A stretch of DNA of 64,000 bases from Hypomyces perniciosus (Eukaryota > Ascomycota > Sordariomycetes > Hypocreales > Hypocreaceae), in assembly GCA_008477525.1 (NCBI GenBank), contig SPDT01000006.1:213501-277500 (forward strand). The letters are read 5' to 3'. Shown here piece after piece: positions 1-13,100 of the stretch. Position 1 is the first letter of the stretch. Every line of letters starts with the position of its first letter. The position numbers and the translations under genes were made by a program. The notes under the pieces were generated by a model. That model was not told the DNA's origin. It saw only the letters and a list, made by a program, of their open reading frames with translations, and did not search any database.

Positions 1-1711
1 CAAACCATAAAGTCTCCGCTGGTGGTGCGTTGACTTCCACAGACTCCCAAGACTTCATGGATGGTGCAGCTGTTGCGAAGCCGTGCGCGATGCATGACCC
101 GTTCTTCTCCATCCACGTTTCCGCAATCTTTCCGCGCACAGCGTTGAGCAAGCCTGACACGAAGCGAATAGGGCTAAGCAAGGCGTCACCAAGGAAATAG
201 GACTCGCAGGCCATGGGGTGGAACATGCTTGGCCCCTTGAGGACTATTTGAATGACAGGGAAAGAGGTCCATAAGCCGAACAAGTCGGAGGAGGAGTCCC
301 CTCCTATTGGTTTCATCTTGGACTCGCCATCAGGTCCCATCCACCAAGTATATTCAGTGACTGACTTGGACAGCGCAGATCCGAGAACTATCCTGTGGCA
401 TTTATAAGGCCGCTTGCCAACCGCACGGATAGCGGGCGCAGGATTGTCGACATCACGGTCGGGTCGACCTAGGATGTACAACTCGTCCAGATCATGGTCA
501 ACCGTGGCAAGGGTATCGACAATTTCATTGTCTGATGCAGCCAGCGTGCCAGAAAGGTTTAGAATCCGGACATCATTTAGGCCACTCAGTAGGGATCGGA
601 TAGCACCAGGGGTCATTTGGTGGTAGGGTGAGAGATCAACATATGTCTTGCCATCCAGGAGAACGGTAAGAACCTTGACCGCGACTGTAGATGACGCTGC
701 AAGCTTATCAGGGTTTTGACGAACATACTCAATCAAAGCGTCTTTCATGCTTGGGATTTCCAGTGTGTGATCGAGCAGGCTAATATCTGCATCCTCGCCA
801 CTTGACAACAGCTCATCAAGCAGCTTCTTCATGGACATATCTAACAACGACCTGGATTTTGTCTCATGCGGTTGGTCTTTTTCGAGAGTGGGCTGTCCCA
901 ACTCCTCCTCACCGGAGCTCCATCTACCCCTCGGCCAGCATGCTATGATAGTCAGTCATTATGAGAAAGATGGCAGAGGATTCATAGTATTTAGCCATAC
1001 CTTGAAGAGATTCCAATGGAATGAGGTCATACTTCTCAAGAGTTTCAAGCACCCCCTTGTATTCGTCCTCCAATAGATGCGGCTGTTCATCGATATCGTA
1101 AAATCGACGAAGGTACTTGCCAGCCGTTTCCGGTTCGTCGTTCTGAGAGCGCTCAAACCAGATAAAACAGTATCGCAAATGATCGAGGTCGGTTATATCG
1201 ACGACAGTTATACCAGTGTTGTTGTCCCCTTTGTTATAGGCCATGCTTGGGGTCTCGGTATAAGCCCTGGAACTGAGACGACCCGCCTCCGGATCGGCAA
1301 CGGAGCCTGTTTCCGCTGTCAGCGCCTGAAAAGGTTCATTATAATAACAGAAAGGCAAAAGGAGCAGGCATACCAAGGTAGAGACAAGTCGCGATGAACG
1401 GGAATGGATGTGGGGCTCCTTTGTAGATCCCCTTTGAGTTGGCTTTCCGGTCCAAGTTGATTAGCTTCTAGATAGGACTCTGTCGAAATCATGGGATGCA
1501 CTTTACCTTCAGTCTTTTCATTCTCAATGACAGAGAATGTGAGCTCCTGCTCAATAGCAATGCGGTTGGAGGGGTCAGCGAATATGCGCAGAAGCCGCAG
1601 ACATCTCTGCAGAGCTGTTTTGCCGTAAAGCCACTGATGGTGGGCAACGGCGAGGCATCGATATTTGCCGCCTCGATTGGCAATGATGAAAAGCTGATGT
1701 CTTTCACCCAT
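1..1711 (-). CDS. Uncharacterised fungal protein, 3' end outside window
   Basis: I read four exons on the minus strand: 1507-1711, 1374-1418, 1001-1306 and 1-942. Introns are GT-AG and the joined frame stays open to the window edge, so at least 499 codons are present and the C terminus is missing. The start at 1711 gives MGERHQLFIIANRGGKYR, followed by an HHQWLYG stretch. This resembles a widespread uncharacterised family of filamentous fungi, which I recall but cannot verify here. Exon 3 holds a NNTGITVVDITDLDHLRYC segment. The 58-nt intron 943-1000 is well supported, because reading through it reaches a stop while splicing keeps the frame. The 88-nt intron 1419-1506 is less certain. No catalytic motif is recognised and no function is proposed. 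The gene diverges from the thiolase gene across about 1.3 kb. Confidence 0.6.
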
Positions 1712-3020
1712 TGTGCTGGTATTTCAGATCAAACTTCATTCACGTTCTGTTGAAGAAGATGGGATGTAGGGGAGTGAAGAGAAGAGAGGAGAGCATGAAG
1801 AGGGGCAAGAAGATGGGGCGGGCAAATGGGCAGATAAACAGGCAGCCGCCAGCCCCGCATCTCTTCTGCCTTGGCTGTGTTTCCCAAACCAACAGCAGCA
1901 TATTTACTGTCCATTGAGATGCAGTAGATGGAGAAGAGGACGCGTAGGAACGGTTCAAGACGTTGGAGACCTTTCCTTTAGGGTGGGTAATGCATCTCAA
2001 TCAACCCCCCGGCAATTAGCTTAACGCTAGGGGTTGATCGTTACCCTGTAAAATCCACGAAAGCCACTGAATCTCAATTGGTTTGTGCTGCTCCGTACGG
2101 AGTATTGCCCGTGCAGTCAAGCGTGGCGGAGACAGCCTGCAGGAACGGGGAATTGCAAGCTCGGGCGCTAAAACCGCCTACCCTACTGATAATTAGTACT
2201 CCGTATTCGAGGTGGAGCAGTGGGCTTCATATATCGTCCATTGAGTTGAGTCTCTTCATTGGAAGACAATAATAGCCCAAAAGATATCTGAAGATGTAGT
2301 TGAGTCGGAGTTCTTCCTGCATATATCCATTTAGCGGTTTGGTTTATAACTACCTACTAAGGTAAGGTACTATCTAGTAGGCAATGTATGTCCTGAGTAC
2401 CTATGTTCAGTCGGCTTGGCTGGGCAGTGGAAGCCTTTGCGGCAAACACCACACAGTGTGTAAAAATAAAAATATCCAATTGTGATATCTTCTCAATTGA
2501 ACTAGACGCTGCAATACCTGTTGCCCTTATCTTTTTCATACAGATAGGAGGACGTCTTATTGGCGGATATCATTCATGCTGCAGAACTCCATACAGTGTT
2601 AAGACGCCACACCAAGATAGTGTGAGTGTGGCATATGAATGGCACCCTCGAAACGAACCGCAAATACAATCAGAGGCTTCAAGATTGCGCTTCAATTTAT
2701 AGTATACCCCGTACTCCGTAGAGCTGAAGGTGTTCTGAACTCGGGCATGTTTTCCACTGAAATTCGGCCACGGAACCCGGACTGCCACCGCGCCGTCACT
2801 CTCGGCAAGTCAGTCTTTAGCCTCCTCAATGTGCCTCGGCAGTCCCGCGGTAATCCATTCCGTCGGGGTCTCCGCTGCCTTATCCAACGAATCCATAAAG
2901 CTGGAGCATCCCCACAGACTCCTTTGCCAGATTGCTGAAGAATTATTCTTATTATTGCCTCCATCTCGCTTTCTTTTTTACTGTTATAGATTGTCAATCC
3001 GTCTGGGATACACCGTCACA
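1712..3020. other. Divergent intergenic region
   Basis: About 1.3 kb between the divergent unknown gene and the thiolase gene. It holds three copies of TACGGAGTA/TACTCCGTA (2096, 2197, 2712) and, close to the thiolase start, a CCTCGG element. Short open frames here show no domain and no splice continuity. I see no further gene. Confidence 0.6.
2834..2839 (+). promoter_or_regulatory. CCTCGG element upstream of thiolase
   Basis: CCTCGG lies 182 bp upstream of the thiolase start codon. In Aspergillus nidulans this hexamer is the core site of the fatty-acid-responsive regulators FarA and FarB, found in promoters of beta-oxidation genes. The position in front of a peroxisomal beta-oxidation gene fits, but a single hexamer is weak evidence. 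Confidence 0.4.
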
Positions 3021-4466
3021 ATGGCCGCCGAACGCATTGGATCTATCGTTAAGCACCTGGCTCCTGGCTCATCGCTAAGCAGCATGTAAGCGCAAAACCT
3101 TGGAGCTCGTTCGCTTGGAGCTCGTTCGCTGACAAAACCAATCTGAAGTCAATCCAAGAACCCCGATGATATTGTCATTACCTACGCGGCACGCACGCCG
3201 CTCACAAAGGCCAAGAAGGGTGGCCTCAAGGATACCAGCCTGGAGTACCTGATCTACGCTCTCTTGAAGGAGGTCAAGGAACGAAGTGGTGTTGACCCTG
3301 CGCTCGTTGAGGATATCTGCCTCGGCAACGTACGTCCAATCCCTACAACGTTTGGTTGGAAGTGCTGCTGATACTTTTTTTTTTTTTTTTTTTGTGCAGG
3401 TTCATGATCATGATGCGACCAACAAGCTCCGAGTCGCCGCCCTCGCCGCAGGCTTCCCCAACACCGCTGGCGCCAGCGCGGTCCAGCGCTTCTGCTCCTC
3501 GGGCCTCAAGGCCATTGCCGACATCTCTCACTCGATCGCCAGCAACTCCATCTCCATCGGAATCGCCTGTGGTGCTGAGCTCATGTCCATTGACTCCGTG
3601 GACCCGACAGCCGATCCTGAGATTCTGGCCAAGAGCCAGGAGGCTGCCGACTGCATGCAGCCCATGGGCTGGACGAGCGAGAACGTGAGCGCCGACTTCA
3701 ACGTAACCAGGGAGATGATGGACAAGTACGCCGCCGAGAGCTTCCAGAGGGCTGAACAGGCACAAAAGGCCGGCTACTTCGACGACGAGATTGTGCCCAT
3801 TACAACCAAGGTCAAGGATGCCAAGGGCGAATGGAAGGAGGTCACCCTTACCAAGGATGATGGCATCCGAGCAGGCACCACGTTCGAGTCCTTGTCCAAG
3901 ATTCGCGTTGCGTTCCCTCAGTGGGGGAACAGCAGCACAACTGGTGGAAATGCCAGCCAGATCACTGATGGAGGTAAGGGCCCCTCACCAACGCCAATTG
4001 ATGTTGACGTTCAAAATGGACACTGACACCGAGTCTAGCTGCTGCCGTCGTCCTGATGAAGCGATCGACCGCCACCAAGCTCGGGCTCCCCATCGTGGCC
4101 AAGTACGTTGGCTCTACCGTTGCCGGTCTGGCTCCCCGTATCATGGGTATCGGTCCCACCGTTGCCATTCCCAAGCTCCTCTCCATCTACAACATCAGCC
4201 TCAACGATATCGATGTCATTGAGATTAACGAGGCGTTCGCCTCCATGGCCGTCTACTGCCGCGACAACCTCGCTCTGGACTGGGCCAAGATGAACCCCAA
4301 GGGCGGCGCCATTGCCCTGGGCCACCCCCTGGGTTGCACTGGTGCGAGACAGGTGGTGACGGGTCTGAGTGAGCTGCGGAGGACAAAGAAGAAGTTGCTG
4401 TTGACCAGCATGTGCATTGGTAGCGGCCAGGGAATGGCTGGCCTGTTTGTTAATGAACAGGTTTAA
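3021..4466 (+). CDS. POT1: Peroxisomal 3-ketoacyl-CoA thiolase (acetyl-CoA acyltransferase)
   Basis: Four exons: 3021-3085, 3149-3329, 3400-3973 and 4039-4466, giving 415 residues, the usual length for peroxisomal thiolases. The enzyme cleaves 3-ketoacyl-CoA with CoA in the last step of beta-oxidation. The N terminus carries a peroxisomal targeting signal type 2, RIGSIVKHL, matching R-[LVI]-x5-H-L, so import by the Pex7 route is expected. The acyl-accepting cysteine lies in QRFCSSGLKA. The other active-site blocks are NEAFASMAVY, HPLGCTGARQ and the C-terminal CIGSGQGMAGLF, which holds the second catalytic cysteine. The start is set by the PTS2 and by a clean CACAATGG context. Intron 2 contains a run of 19 T (3375-3393) just before its acceptor. 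The mitochondrial acetoacetyl-CoA thiolase is the main alternative, but the PTS2 argues against it. Confidence 0.95.
3375..3393 (+). repeat. Poly-T tract in thiolase intron 2
   Basis: Nineteen consecutive T immediately upstream of the GTGCAG acceptor of the second thiolase intron. It acts as an extreme polypyrimidine tract and is likely to vary in length between isolates. Confidence 0.85.
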
Positions 4467-5633
4467 ACATCTATCTGTCTTGTCTTGTATATGTGTGTAT
4501 CTTTTATAATGTCAAAATGAAAGCGTCTGGATTTCTGTTTGTTTCAGTCAATACGGAGGACCTGTCCACCCTATGTCGTAACTACTACTAATACCGAGGT
4601 CCGTATGTGCCAAGCAGAGACCGCACTGCGTGCTATAACACAGTTTGTGATTCACGGACATACATACGTATGTACTTGCTATCACCGATGATTTCCAATC
4701 AATTCATACATACTCGAGCGGCACGAAATCCGAACGCCGCGGCGCCACTCTCGTGCATTAGTATGCATAGCGCATGGATGCTCTGACAAAGGGACGTGGA
4801 GTTGATCCAGACTGACGGATGTCAAGAGAAGGGACCCTTGAGGGAAAGATTTGGAAGGCATTGTTAAAAGTTGATTATAATTTATAATTGTCCGAGTCAG
4901 CTGGATTGAAGTGGCATGTGTTTAGATTAATTCTGCTTAGCATCGTCTGAAGGGAGAGAGCTGGGATATATACGAGTACAAAGCATGTGCTTATATGAAG
5001 TAAGAGTAATAGTAGTAGTACTCTCCGTGTACCGGAGCGAGCTGCAACAACAGCATTCGGGTTACGTATGGGCAACTCCCTCGTCACTTTTTCTCCAGCC
5101 TCAACAGAGCACATATTATATAGGTACTCCGTACATGCCACATAAAAAAACACACAGGGCTCTGAAAAGCAGCCTATAGCCGATTGCATACAGGCGTCAG
5201 CTGCCATATCTGCGCTTGGCGGTATGCACGTTTGGCCAGCCTCTGACCGTATTCGCCTCCGATTGATCAGTGGGCAGTTGTCCCGCTGATGTCACCCGCC
5301 AGCCGAGTCTAGGCGGCGCCATACAAAGGAACATGGCAAATTATTAGGTACTTGCTCCCTCACTGAGACACACATTTGATCCTCCGCACAACAACATCAA
5401 CAAAAGACACCGTCAGGCTCCCACAGACGCCAGCCAGACTCTCTGCCTTTATGGCGTGGCCTGTCATTTCCTCGTTGCCCTCTTCTTAGCTTCATGAACT
5501 TCGCTTCGCTTCTCCGGCTCTCGCCCTTGTCCTCGAGGCAGTATTAATCAGCGAGACGTTGTCAGCTCACCCGCACCAGACCTCGAGCACCTCCAATTGA
5601 ATCGCCTATGCAGTCGACAGCTGTTGCATAACG
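4467..5633. other. Intergenic region, thiolase to SulP transporter
   Basis: Thiolase 3' flank and transporter promoter. It holds one TACTCCGTA (5125) and a pyrimidine-rich stretch before the start codon at 5634. No coding potential is seen. Confidence 0.6.
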
Positions 5634-8139
5634 ATGGCAGGACCACCGCCTTTGAATCGAGGAGACTCCTCCAAAGACCACCGTCCCATCCAACCAAGCA
5701 CCCTGCGCCAGAGCCACACGCCATCGAGCCGACCCGGAAGCGAAGGCAGCGACCTGGGAGATTATGCCCCATCCTCCTCACAACACCATGACGATGGCGG
5801 GATCTCTGCAAGCGAGTCGACTCCCTTGATACAGGACCATTCAACACACCCTGCCCACTCGGGCCCATGCACTCATGGCACCTTCAACCCTCGACCCTCG
5901 ACCCCAAACAACAGCGTCATGGGCCGGTATCTCGACGATGATGACGCGAGTGACGCGCACGGTTCTGTAACATCAAGCGGCATATTGGACAAGGCAATTT
6001 CCTCCATTGTGGGGAATGGTGATTGGAAGAGGTGGCTTATGAGGCGGATGCGGACCAAGAAGATGGGCCAAAGCAGTGAGCTTGCCGAACAGGCAGGATT
6101 TCGTGATACCCCATTCATGTGAGCCCTTCTACCCCTTCTTCCCATATTGATTTTCACTATCTAATGCATGGGTTTTCCAGGTACTTGGCTTACTACGTTC
6201 CGTGCTTGACCTGGATCCAGCAGTACAAGCTTTCGTACATCCAGGGAGACTTTGTTGCTGCCGTCACAATGGCCTCCTTTTACCTGCCAATGGCTCTCTC
6301 GCTCGCCTCTAACCTGGCTCATGTCCCTCCAATCTACGGTCTCTACGCCTTCGTTTTCAATCCTTTCATATATGCCATTTTCGGCTCTTGCCCACAGATG
6401 ATCATTGGCCCGGAGGCTGCTGGGTCTCTTCTTGTGGGCACTGTCGTCAAAACTGGCGTTGACTCTGGGGGCGATGGCTCTGAGGAAAACGATCTACTTC
6501 AGGCTCAGATCTGCGGTGTAGTGGCAGGAATGGCCGGTGCAATGGTGCTCATTGCGGGTTTGGCAAGGCTAGGCTTTTTGGATAGCGTGCTGAGCAGGCC
6601 ATTCCTAAGAGGTTTTATCAGTGCTATTGGCTTCGTTATTGCAGTTGATCAACTGATTCCCGAGCTTGGACTGGGCCGCCTTGCAGAAGAGGAGGGCGTG
6701 AACCATGGCAGCAGTGTCGACAAGATTCGGTTCATCATTGGCAATATTGGCTCCGCGCATCGCCTGACATTTGCAATTGCGGGCGTTAGCTTCCTCGTCA
6801 TCATGATTTGCCGGTAAGTTGCTTGGGAAGAAATACTGAATAAGTAAGAAATGCGGAATGCTGACACTCGCCAAAGTGAGCTCAAGAGGCGCCTAGAAAA
6901 GAAGTTCCCTGGTGTCGCATTCATTCCTGACCGGTTCGTAGTAGTCGTCGTCTCGGCCGTTTTGTGTTCGCACCTCGGGTGGGAAGGGAAAGGAGTCGAA
7001 ATACTTGGAACTATCAAGTCCACCGGAGGTCTCTTTGCTTTCCGATGGCCTTTCCAGCTCTCGCAAATGGTCCACATCCGTGCCGCCATGTCGACATCAT
7101 TCCTCATTGCCCTGCTTGGCTTTTTCGAGTCGTCTGTGGCGGCAAAGAGCTTAGGCGGCAGCTCAATTCCCGGCATTGAGTTGAGTGCGAATAGGGAGAT
7201 GATTGCCCTTGGCACAGCAAATCTGGTTGGTTCATGCTTCATGAGTTTACCCGCTTTTGGGGGCTATGGACGAAGCAAGGTGAACAAGACGACTGGTGCG
7301 AAGACTCCAATGAGTTCGGTATTCCTTAGTCTCATCTCCTTGCTGTCCATTCTATTTTTGCTTCCCTACTTCTACTTCCTTCCGGTAAGCAAGCATTCAC
7401 GACCACCTAAATCTCATGAAGCTAACTGCAAAAGAAACCCGTTCTCTCCTCAATGATTTCTGTCGTAGCATGGTCGCTGATAGAAGAGGCGCCCCACGAT
7501 ATTTCATTCTTCTTGCGCATCCGCGGTTGGACAGAGCTCGGCCTTATGATCATTATCTTCACATCGACAATCTTCTACTCGCTAACCTTGGGCATGGCGC
7601 TTGGCGTTGGCATTTCCCTTCTCCTCGTCATCAAACACAGCACGCGTCCGCGAATTCAGATTCTCGGCCGTGTTCCTGGTACCAACCGATTCGAAAATGC
7701 AGAGGCACATGGGTCCGATATCGAGTTCATTGATGGTTGCCTGATTGTAAAGATCCCTGAGCCGCTAACATTTGCTAACACGGGTGAACTCAAGAGTCGC
7801 CTGCGTCGACTAGAGTTTTATGGCACATCCCAGGCGCACCCTGCGCTACCCCGTATTCGCAGCCAGGAGTCCAACCGAAACATCATCTTTGATATCCACG
7901 GCGTGACGTCGATGGACGGCTCAGGCACACAGGTACTCGAGGAGATTGTTCGGGACTACCGCGAGCGAGGCGTTCGCGTCTTCTTCTCGCGTGGACCGAG
8001 CCACGGTCACCCTGTGTGGAAGCTGATGCAGAGGAGTGGCATTGTGGACTTGTGCGGTGGCGAGAGGCACTTTGTTGATGATGTGGAAGAGGCGCTGAGG
8101 CGGACGGAGTATGAGGAGAGCGTGACCAGCGCGGGATGA
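5634..8139 (+). CDS. SulP-family anion (sulfate) transporter with STAS domain
   Basis: Four exons: 5634-6118, 6181-6813, 6877-7384 and 7435-8139, giving 776 residues. A hydrophilic N-terminal tail of about 180 residues, rich in Ser, Pro and Asp, precedes the membrane domain. That domain starts near YLAYYVPCLTWIQQYK and GDFVAAVTMASFYLPMALS and shows the SulP pattern (IYGLYAFVFNPFIYAIFGS; MIIGPEAAGSLLVG). Further membrane segments run to about residue 590. The C terminus is a STAS domain: IVKIPEPLTFANTGELK, then NIIFDIHGVTSMDGSGT and RGVRVFFSRG. SulP proteins move sulfate or other anions across membranes. The long N-terminal tail suggests the yeast YPR003C-like internal-membrane subgroup rather than high-affinity sulfate permeases, which is inference. 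Every exon junction keeps the frame. Confidence 0.92.
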
Positions 8140-9017
8140 GAAATGCAGAGACAACAGGATGATGTAGGGTGCTTACGGCTTTGACTTCCTTCGGTTGGTT
8201 TGGCTTGGTCATGAGCACGAGAAGGGAGTGACGTGCTTTTGTTTATGTGCGTGAGTTGACTTTGCTTTTGGATGATGATTGATGCATTGCAGGAGCGGGC
8301 GAATACGAATCTAGACCTACAACGCATGAAGCATGACTAGATATTTGAAATGAGACTCGATGACTCGCTATTACCGCTTATCTACTTCGTATTGGACATT
8401 GTATTAATTAAATGTACAAGGGGTTGAAGACTGCCGTCAATCACGTACCACACCGTTAGCGAATCCCTTGTTCGCCTCTCTTTAAATGCGTTTTGCCCAA
8501 TCACTTCCATGCCAGGCTGCCGACCTCCCAGCTTATCACAGGCTGCTGGCGGGTTGAGGCTATGCAAGTCAAGTTGCAGCTCTTACCCCTGTGATCTCCA
8601 TCTCTCTATCCGACTGGTCAGCGGAAATGCAAGAACCTGCATGTGGCGTCGTCCTGCAAATACCCAAGCTGGATGCATCATCATGATCCAAGTCATAGCC
8701 GCCTCGAAGATACGCGACTCTTACGAAGTAAGAAGTACAGTCCCCTGATGTATGTGTACATACTCGCGACCGAAGCAGTCATTGGGCCGCGTCTCTTGAA
8801 CTGCAGCCACCAAGTCTTCTGCATGTATCTCACCATCTTCGCTAGCAACATGCACTCCTCAGAGATACCTACACATGAAACAGTCCATCTATTACGCACA
8901 GACTCACTGTACTATTTAAGCCCTTGACATAGCAGACTGACAGAGAAATAACACATAACGGTCGGCGCATCACCATGTGCCTTGTTCCAGCTGACGACAC
9001 ACAAGGTTCAACCCCCT
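8140..9017. other. Intergenic region between convergent genes
   Basis: Shared 3' region of the SulP transporter and the minus-strand hydrolase. No gene seen. Confidence 0.6.
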
Positions 9018-10123
9018 CTATGAGTTGCAAACCAAGGAAACAAGGTGTGCCACAGCCTCCCTGACAGCACTCATGCCAGGGTCCTCGTCCTCAATGAACT
9101 TGGTCAACTCAAACAAATGTGGCTGACCCTCCGCAACAAACTACTGGACCTTGTCACGACCAAGCTGCTCGCGCATCTGTTCGCTCACATCAATGGCCAC
9201 ATCGGAATCAGCATCACCATGGAAAATAACGGTAAGCGGCCACTTGTCGAGCCGTTCCTTAGCAGCTAGATCGCGAGCCCACTCGTACCCCGGGTCGATA
9301 TCTCCGACTAGATCAAGCCAACCATTCTTGTAGGTGTAGTAATCATACAGCATTCCCCGGTGGGGTTTCGAAGGGTCTTGGGGAGTTGCTGGCGGCGGAG
9401 GAGGCTTGTAAGCTGAGTTCTTGGAGCCATCGAGAAGAAGCTGATCGACTCGGAAGGCAGAAGTGGCACCCGGGGGAGTGACGCCTACTTCAATGGGTCT
9501 GGCGATGATGTCCGCCACGGCAGAGTCCGGGATAGGCTCCGGGGTAAGCAAAATAGAGGAGTTGAAGAAGGGATGGCGAAAAGTACTGATGCCTTCTATA
9601 GAGAAGAGGGCGAGAGGAGGGGGGTAGCAGTGATGAGAAACGAGGGCCGCGGTGAAGAAGCCTTTGATTGCTATCTCAGCATTCTGGTGAAACGGGCGTG
9701 GTGTCTAGCAAGTCTGGACTTACCACCGCTTGCACCTCCGACAATAACACGACGCCTCCCGTCAGCTAGAGCATCCCACCGCTGTGCAAAGTCATAGGCC
9801 GCTGAGACGTCCTCCAGAAGGCCCTTTGCGCCGGTCTGTGGAAGAAGGCGGTAGCTAGGACTGATCAAGGGCCATTTCTGCCGAAGGCATACCTAAATGT
9901 CCTGATTGTTAGATCTTTGACCCTGTATTTCTTCAACATCATCTCAGCGTGAACTTACTTGCACTAGCCAAGGTGCAATGCAGTCACGGCCCCAGTCAAC
10001 TAGCCCACCGGGATGGAAATACAAGAACACGGGAGTATCTTTTGCATAGTCGTCGTTGGTATAGATATCACATTCAAGTGGCATGCCATGGTTGGCATAT
10101 ACTTTGGTCGTTTTCTGAACCAT
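9018..10123 (-). pseudogene. Alpha/beta-hydrolase (esterase/lipase-like) with premature stop
   Basis: Three exons: 9959-10123, 9724-9892 and a last exon from 9661. The protein begins MVQKTTKVYANHG. It has an oxyanion-hole segment FHPGGLVDWG, a nucleophile elbow VIVGGASGGFF (Ser in GASGG) and the acid motif FHGDADSDVAID, the pattern of the HSL-like alpha/beta-hydrolase fold. Translation stops at a TAG at 9141-9143, giving 284 residues. The same frame then stays open for 40 more codons to a TAG at 9018-9020 and encodes FVAEGQPHLFELTKF, which carries the expected catalytic histidine in GQPH. A single T-to-A change in a TTG codon would explain the stop. As written the product lacks its catalytic His and should be inactive. 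A sequencing error is possible. Substrate unknown. It converges on the SulP gene. Confidence 0.7.
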
Positions 10124-13100
10124 CTGGTCTTCTGTATTATTATGAATCATCAAGAATATGAAGAGGGGCCCTGCCCGTACGGCGGCTGAACAATACAGCG
10201 GGCGAACTGAACTACACTTGGAGATCGAAGCAGAAATACGAAGTATACGGCAGGCTTTGTAACAGGCAAGTTGCAATCTCAGGCTAGGATACATGATAAT
10301 AAAATCGACAACTAGACAGCCGTGATGTGGAAATCTGAAAATGAGACTACGCGATTTCATTGACTGTGACTAGAAGATGTGAGGGAGGGAGCCCAAGAGA
10401 AACCTGGTCCACAGCGGAACGCCACTCGGCGGTATGGCTGAATGTATGTAAGCCAAGGAAGGAGGTTGATTGCTTTCTTTTTCAACCTCGCCCAACATCG
10501 CGAAGCATACCGAATCTGTAGGTATGTAATGTCTCACACCCTTTGTGTACATACTCGGACTAGTATTCCTTGTATGTGGCGACCTGACATATCCCGATAA
10601 AGAAACGTGGGGGTTTACCGGGAATATATATAACCAAACAATACGGAGTACAGTTGTTTCAACAAAGTGGACAAAGTCTCGTACATGCACAGCCGGACCA
10701 AAATCCCTGGGACCGAAATTCATCGGCCAAAAGAACACACAACACGCGGCCAGAATACTTCGTAAAACTCGTACTCACATACTGAACCCGGAGAATTATG
10801 TACGAAAGAAAGAGCCTTTGCTTTTGCGGTGAACCGTTGTTTCTTTTTCTCAGTATTGCCGATATTGAAGGTCGCTTCGATCGGCTAGAGTCATTTTCCT
10901 TGTTTCCCGTCCGTTTGTTTTTTTGACGAATTAGTCTTGTTTTCTCCGGGAGGCTCGGCGTGACGTTGATCATCCATCCACATGAGTAGTACTGTAGATA
11001 GTACATAGTAGTAGTTAGTATAAGACGAAAGTGACCGCTCCTCCGCGTGATATGTCATGACAAATTCTCCGTAGTTTTATCTTCTATTGGACCGCATGGT
11101 CGCCGTCGCATTTCAGGTCTCGCGTGAGAGTAGTAATATGTAATATGTACTCCGTATGCAGTATCAGAGTGGAATCTGAGCTTCATTTCGCATGTAGAAA
11201 CGTGGCGGAAATCAGGGCACCAAAGAAACGAACTGCATGTTCGCCCATGGACATGTAGGTAAGACATCCAGTATTATGGCTATCACCTATTCCGATGGAA
11301 AAGGCCGGTCAGGCTGAACGAAAACCGAGTCAATGGTTCCATCACACCGCCAGTATGGTATCATCGAAGACGAGTTTATGCCCTAAGGAAGGTATACTAT
11401 CCCAAAGACAAGAGTGACGAGGGGCGTGACGAGTCATGGGTTCCACCAAAAGAGAGATGACTCTCGGTCGAGAACCTCGATGCAGGAATGAATCATGTTT
11501 GCCGAAGATCGGAACGCTATCATACCCATGGCTTCGCTAGAGCTCTGGACCTATCACAGCGTTAGCAATCCTTAGAATGGCAATAGAATGATCAAGGGTA
11601 AGAATATCCAATCGTAGTTGGGTGTCCTAACCACTGGCCATATCGTACTTGATGCCCCATCCAGCCACTTCGAAGAACTCCATGGACACAGAAGTACGGA
11701 GTACACATCTATACGAGTGACAGGGGTCATAACTGCATTGCATTGCATTATTTAACCCAAAAAAGGTTTGCCACCATTACCCACGTCTTGCTGTACCCGG
11801 TGAAAAGCTGCAGCGCATAGTGCTCCTTGGTCCAGATCCACGGACTCATACAGGAAGGGGATTGGAGGCTGGCAGCAAGGAGCAGCAGCTAATCCGCCAC
11901 CAGATCCAGCGAACCGGGAACGCAGCACTCCGTAAACCCCCAGGCCTGGTGAAAAGTAGCCGACAGCTGGAGAGACACAGGGGATATCGGCCTGTCACCA
12001 GGGGTGGCTTTCCATTAGTTGTTACCGGTGAGGCAGGCAGGCTTGCATTTTACCAAAGGGCGAGACTCCGAGAGGGCGGTAGAGAGAGCGACTATCCATT
12101 AGATCCATGGTGGAGGAGGAGGATACCAATTGCCTTCTCTCCATGGCGCCCTAGACAGCTTGTCGCAATCAGCGAATTACAAGCCCTGTTGCCCCCTGTG
12201 AGGACCTTCGATTGTTGCATGTGCATGGTCGCTGCATGTCTCAAGTTTCGTTCCGTGTTGCTGGACGCGACTAGACCAGGGAATCCCCTACAGCTGACTC
12301 CGTGCTGCCGTGTCTGCTCCATTGGCTGCCGATCTGGAGGAAACCGGGAATCGCCAGCATGGCACGGAGGACTTCGTATACTAGTAGTATTACTTCGTAC
12401 GAAGTACTCGTAGTAATATGTAAAAAAAAAACGCTTATTGGACCCTGGAGAAACAACCTCCAACAGGCATGCCCAGGACTATCAGGAAAGGTAGCTAAGA
12501 GTCGACACCTCTGGTTGGGACGCGTACTGTTTGCATTCGTCAGTCAGCATCCCGTGACGTGCAATCCATGCGTCTCATTCGTCGTCTCGGCGTCTTTGAT
12601 ACCTTGAGTGGCTGAGGGGATGCTGCTCCCATTCGCAGCATTTTCCAACTCGCAGTACGAGGCAACTCGGAAAGGTGTTTGTAGTGTGTGCAGATGTTTT
12701 AACGTTAAAATGCAGTTCCCCTGAGGTCTTAGATTCAACCAGCAACTACCTTAGGTAGGAACGGATACTAATGAACCGGTGGTTGGCGTCTTCCCGCTTG
12801 TTGGGGTTTGTCTCACCCATCCCACTCCTAGCCATTGGAGTGGTACGTACGACTCAAAGTGCTGCATCATGTCTGTTCTTACGTACGGAGTAGTACTTGA
12901 TACCCTACGATACATGGCGGCTAACCTGCTACTACCACTACTATTAGATACCGTATATTCTGCGAGATATCCTCTTCGTCCTACTAATCTTTCTTCTTTC
13001 TGGCGGCAGGCAAAGAGAGAGTGGGAGAGGGCTCCACCTAACCCCCCGTCTTGTGGCCAGTGAGATTAGCCAGTCGGAGCTTCGTCACTATCAAACTGCC

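Noticed and set aside
9601..9661. Possible frameshift in the esterase at a run of six G
   Set aside because: On recounting the run, the frame is continuous from GGASGGFF through PPPLALFSIEGIS, so only the TAG at 9141 remains as damage.
11820..12413. 197-codon open frame in the gene-poor region
   Set aside because: Arg-rich random composition, no domain, overlapped by frames on the other strand.
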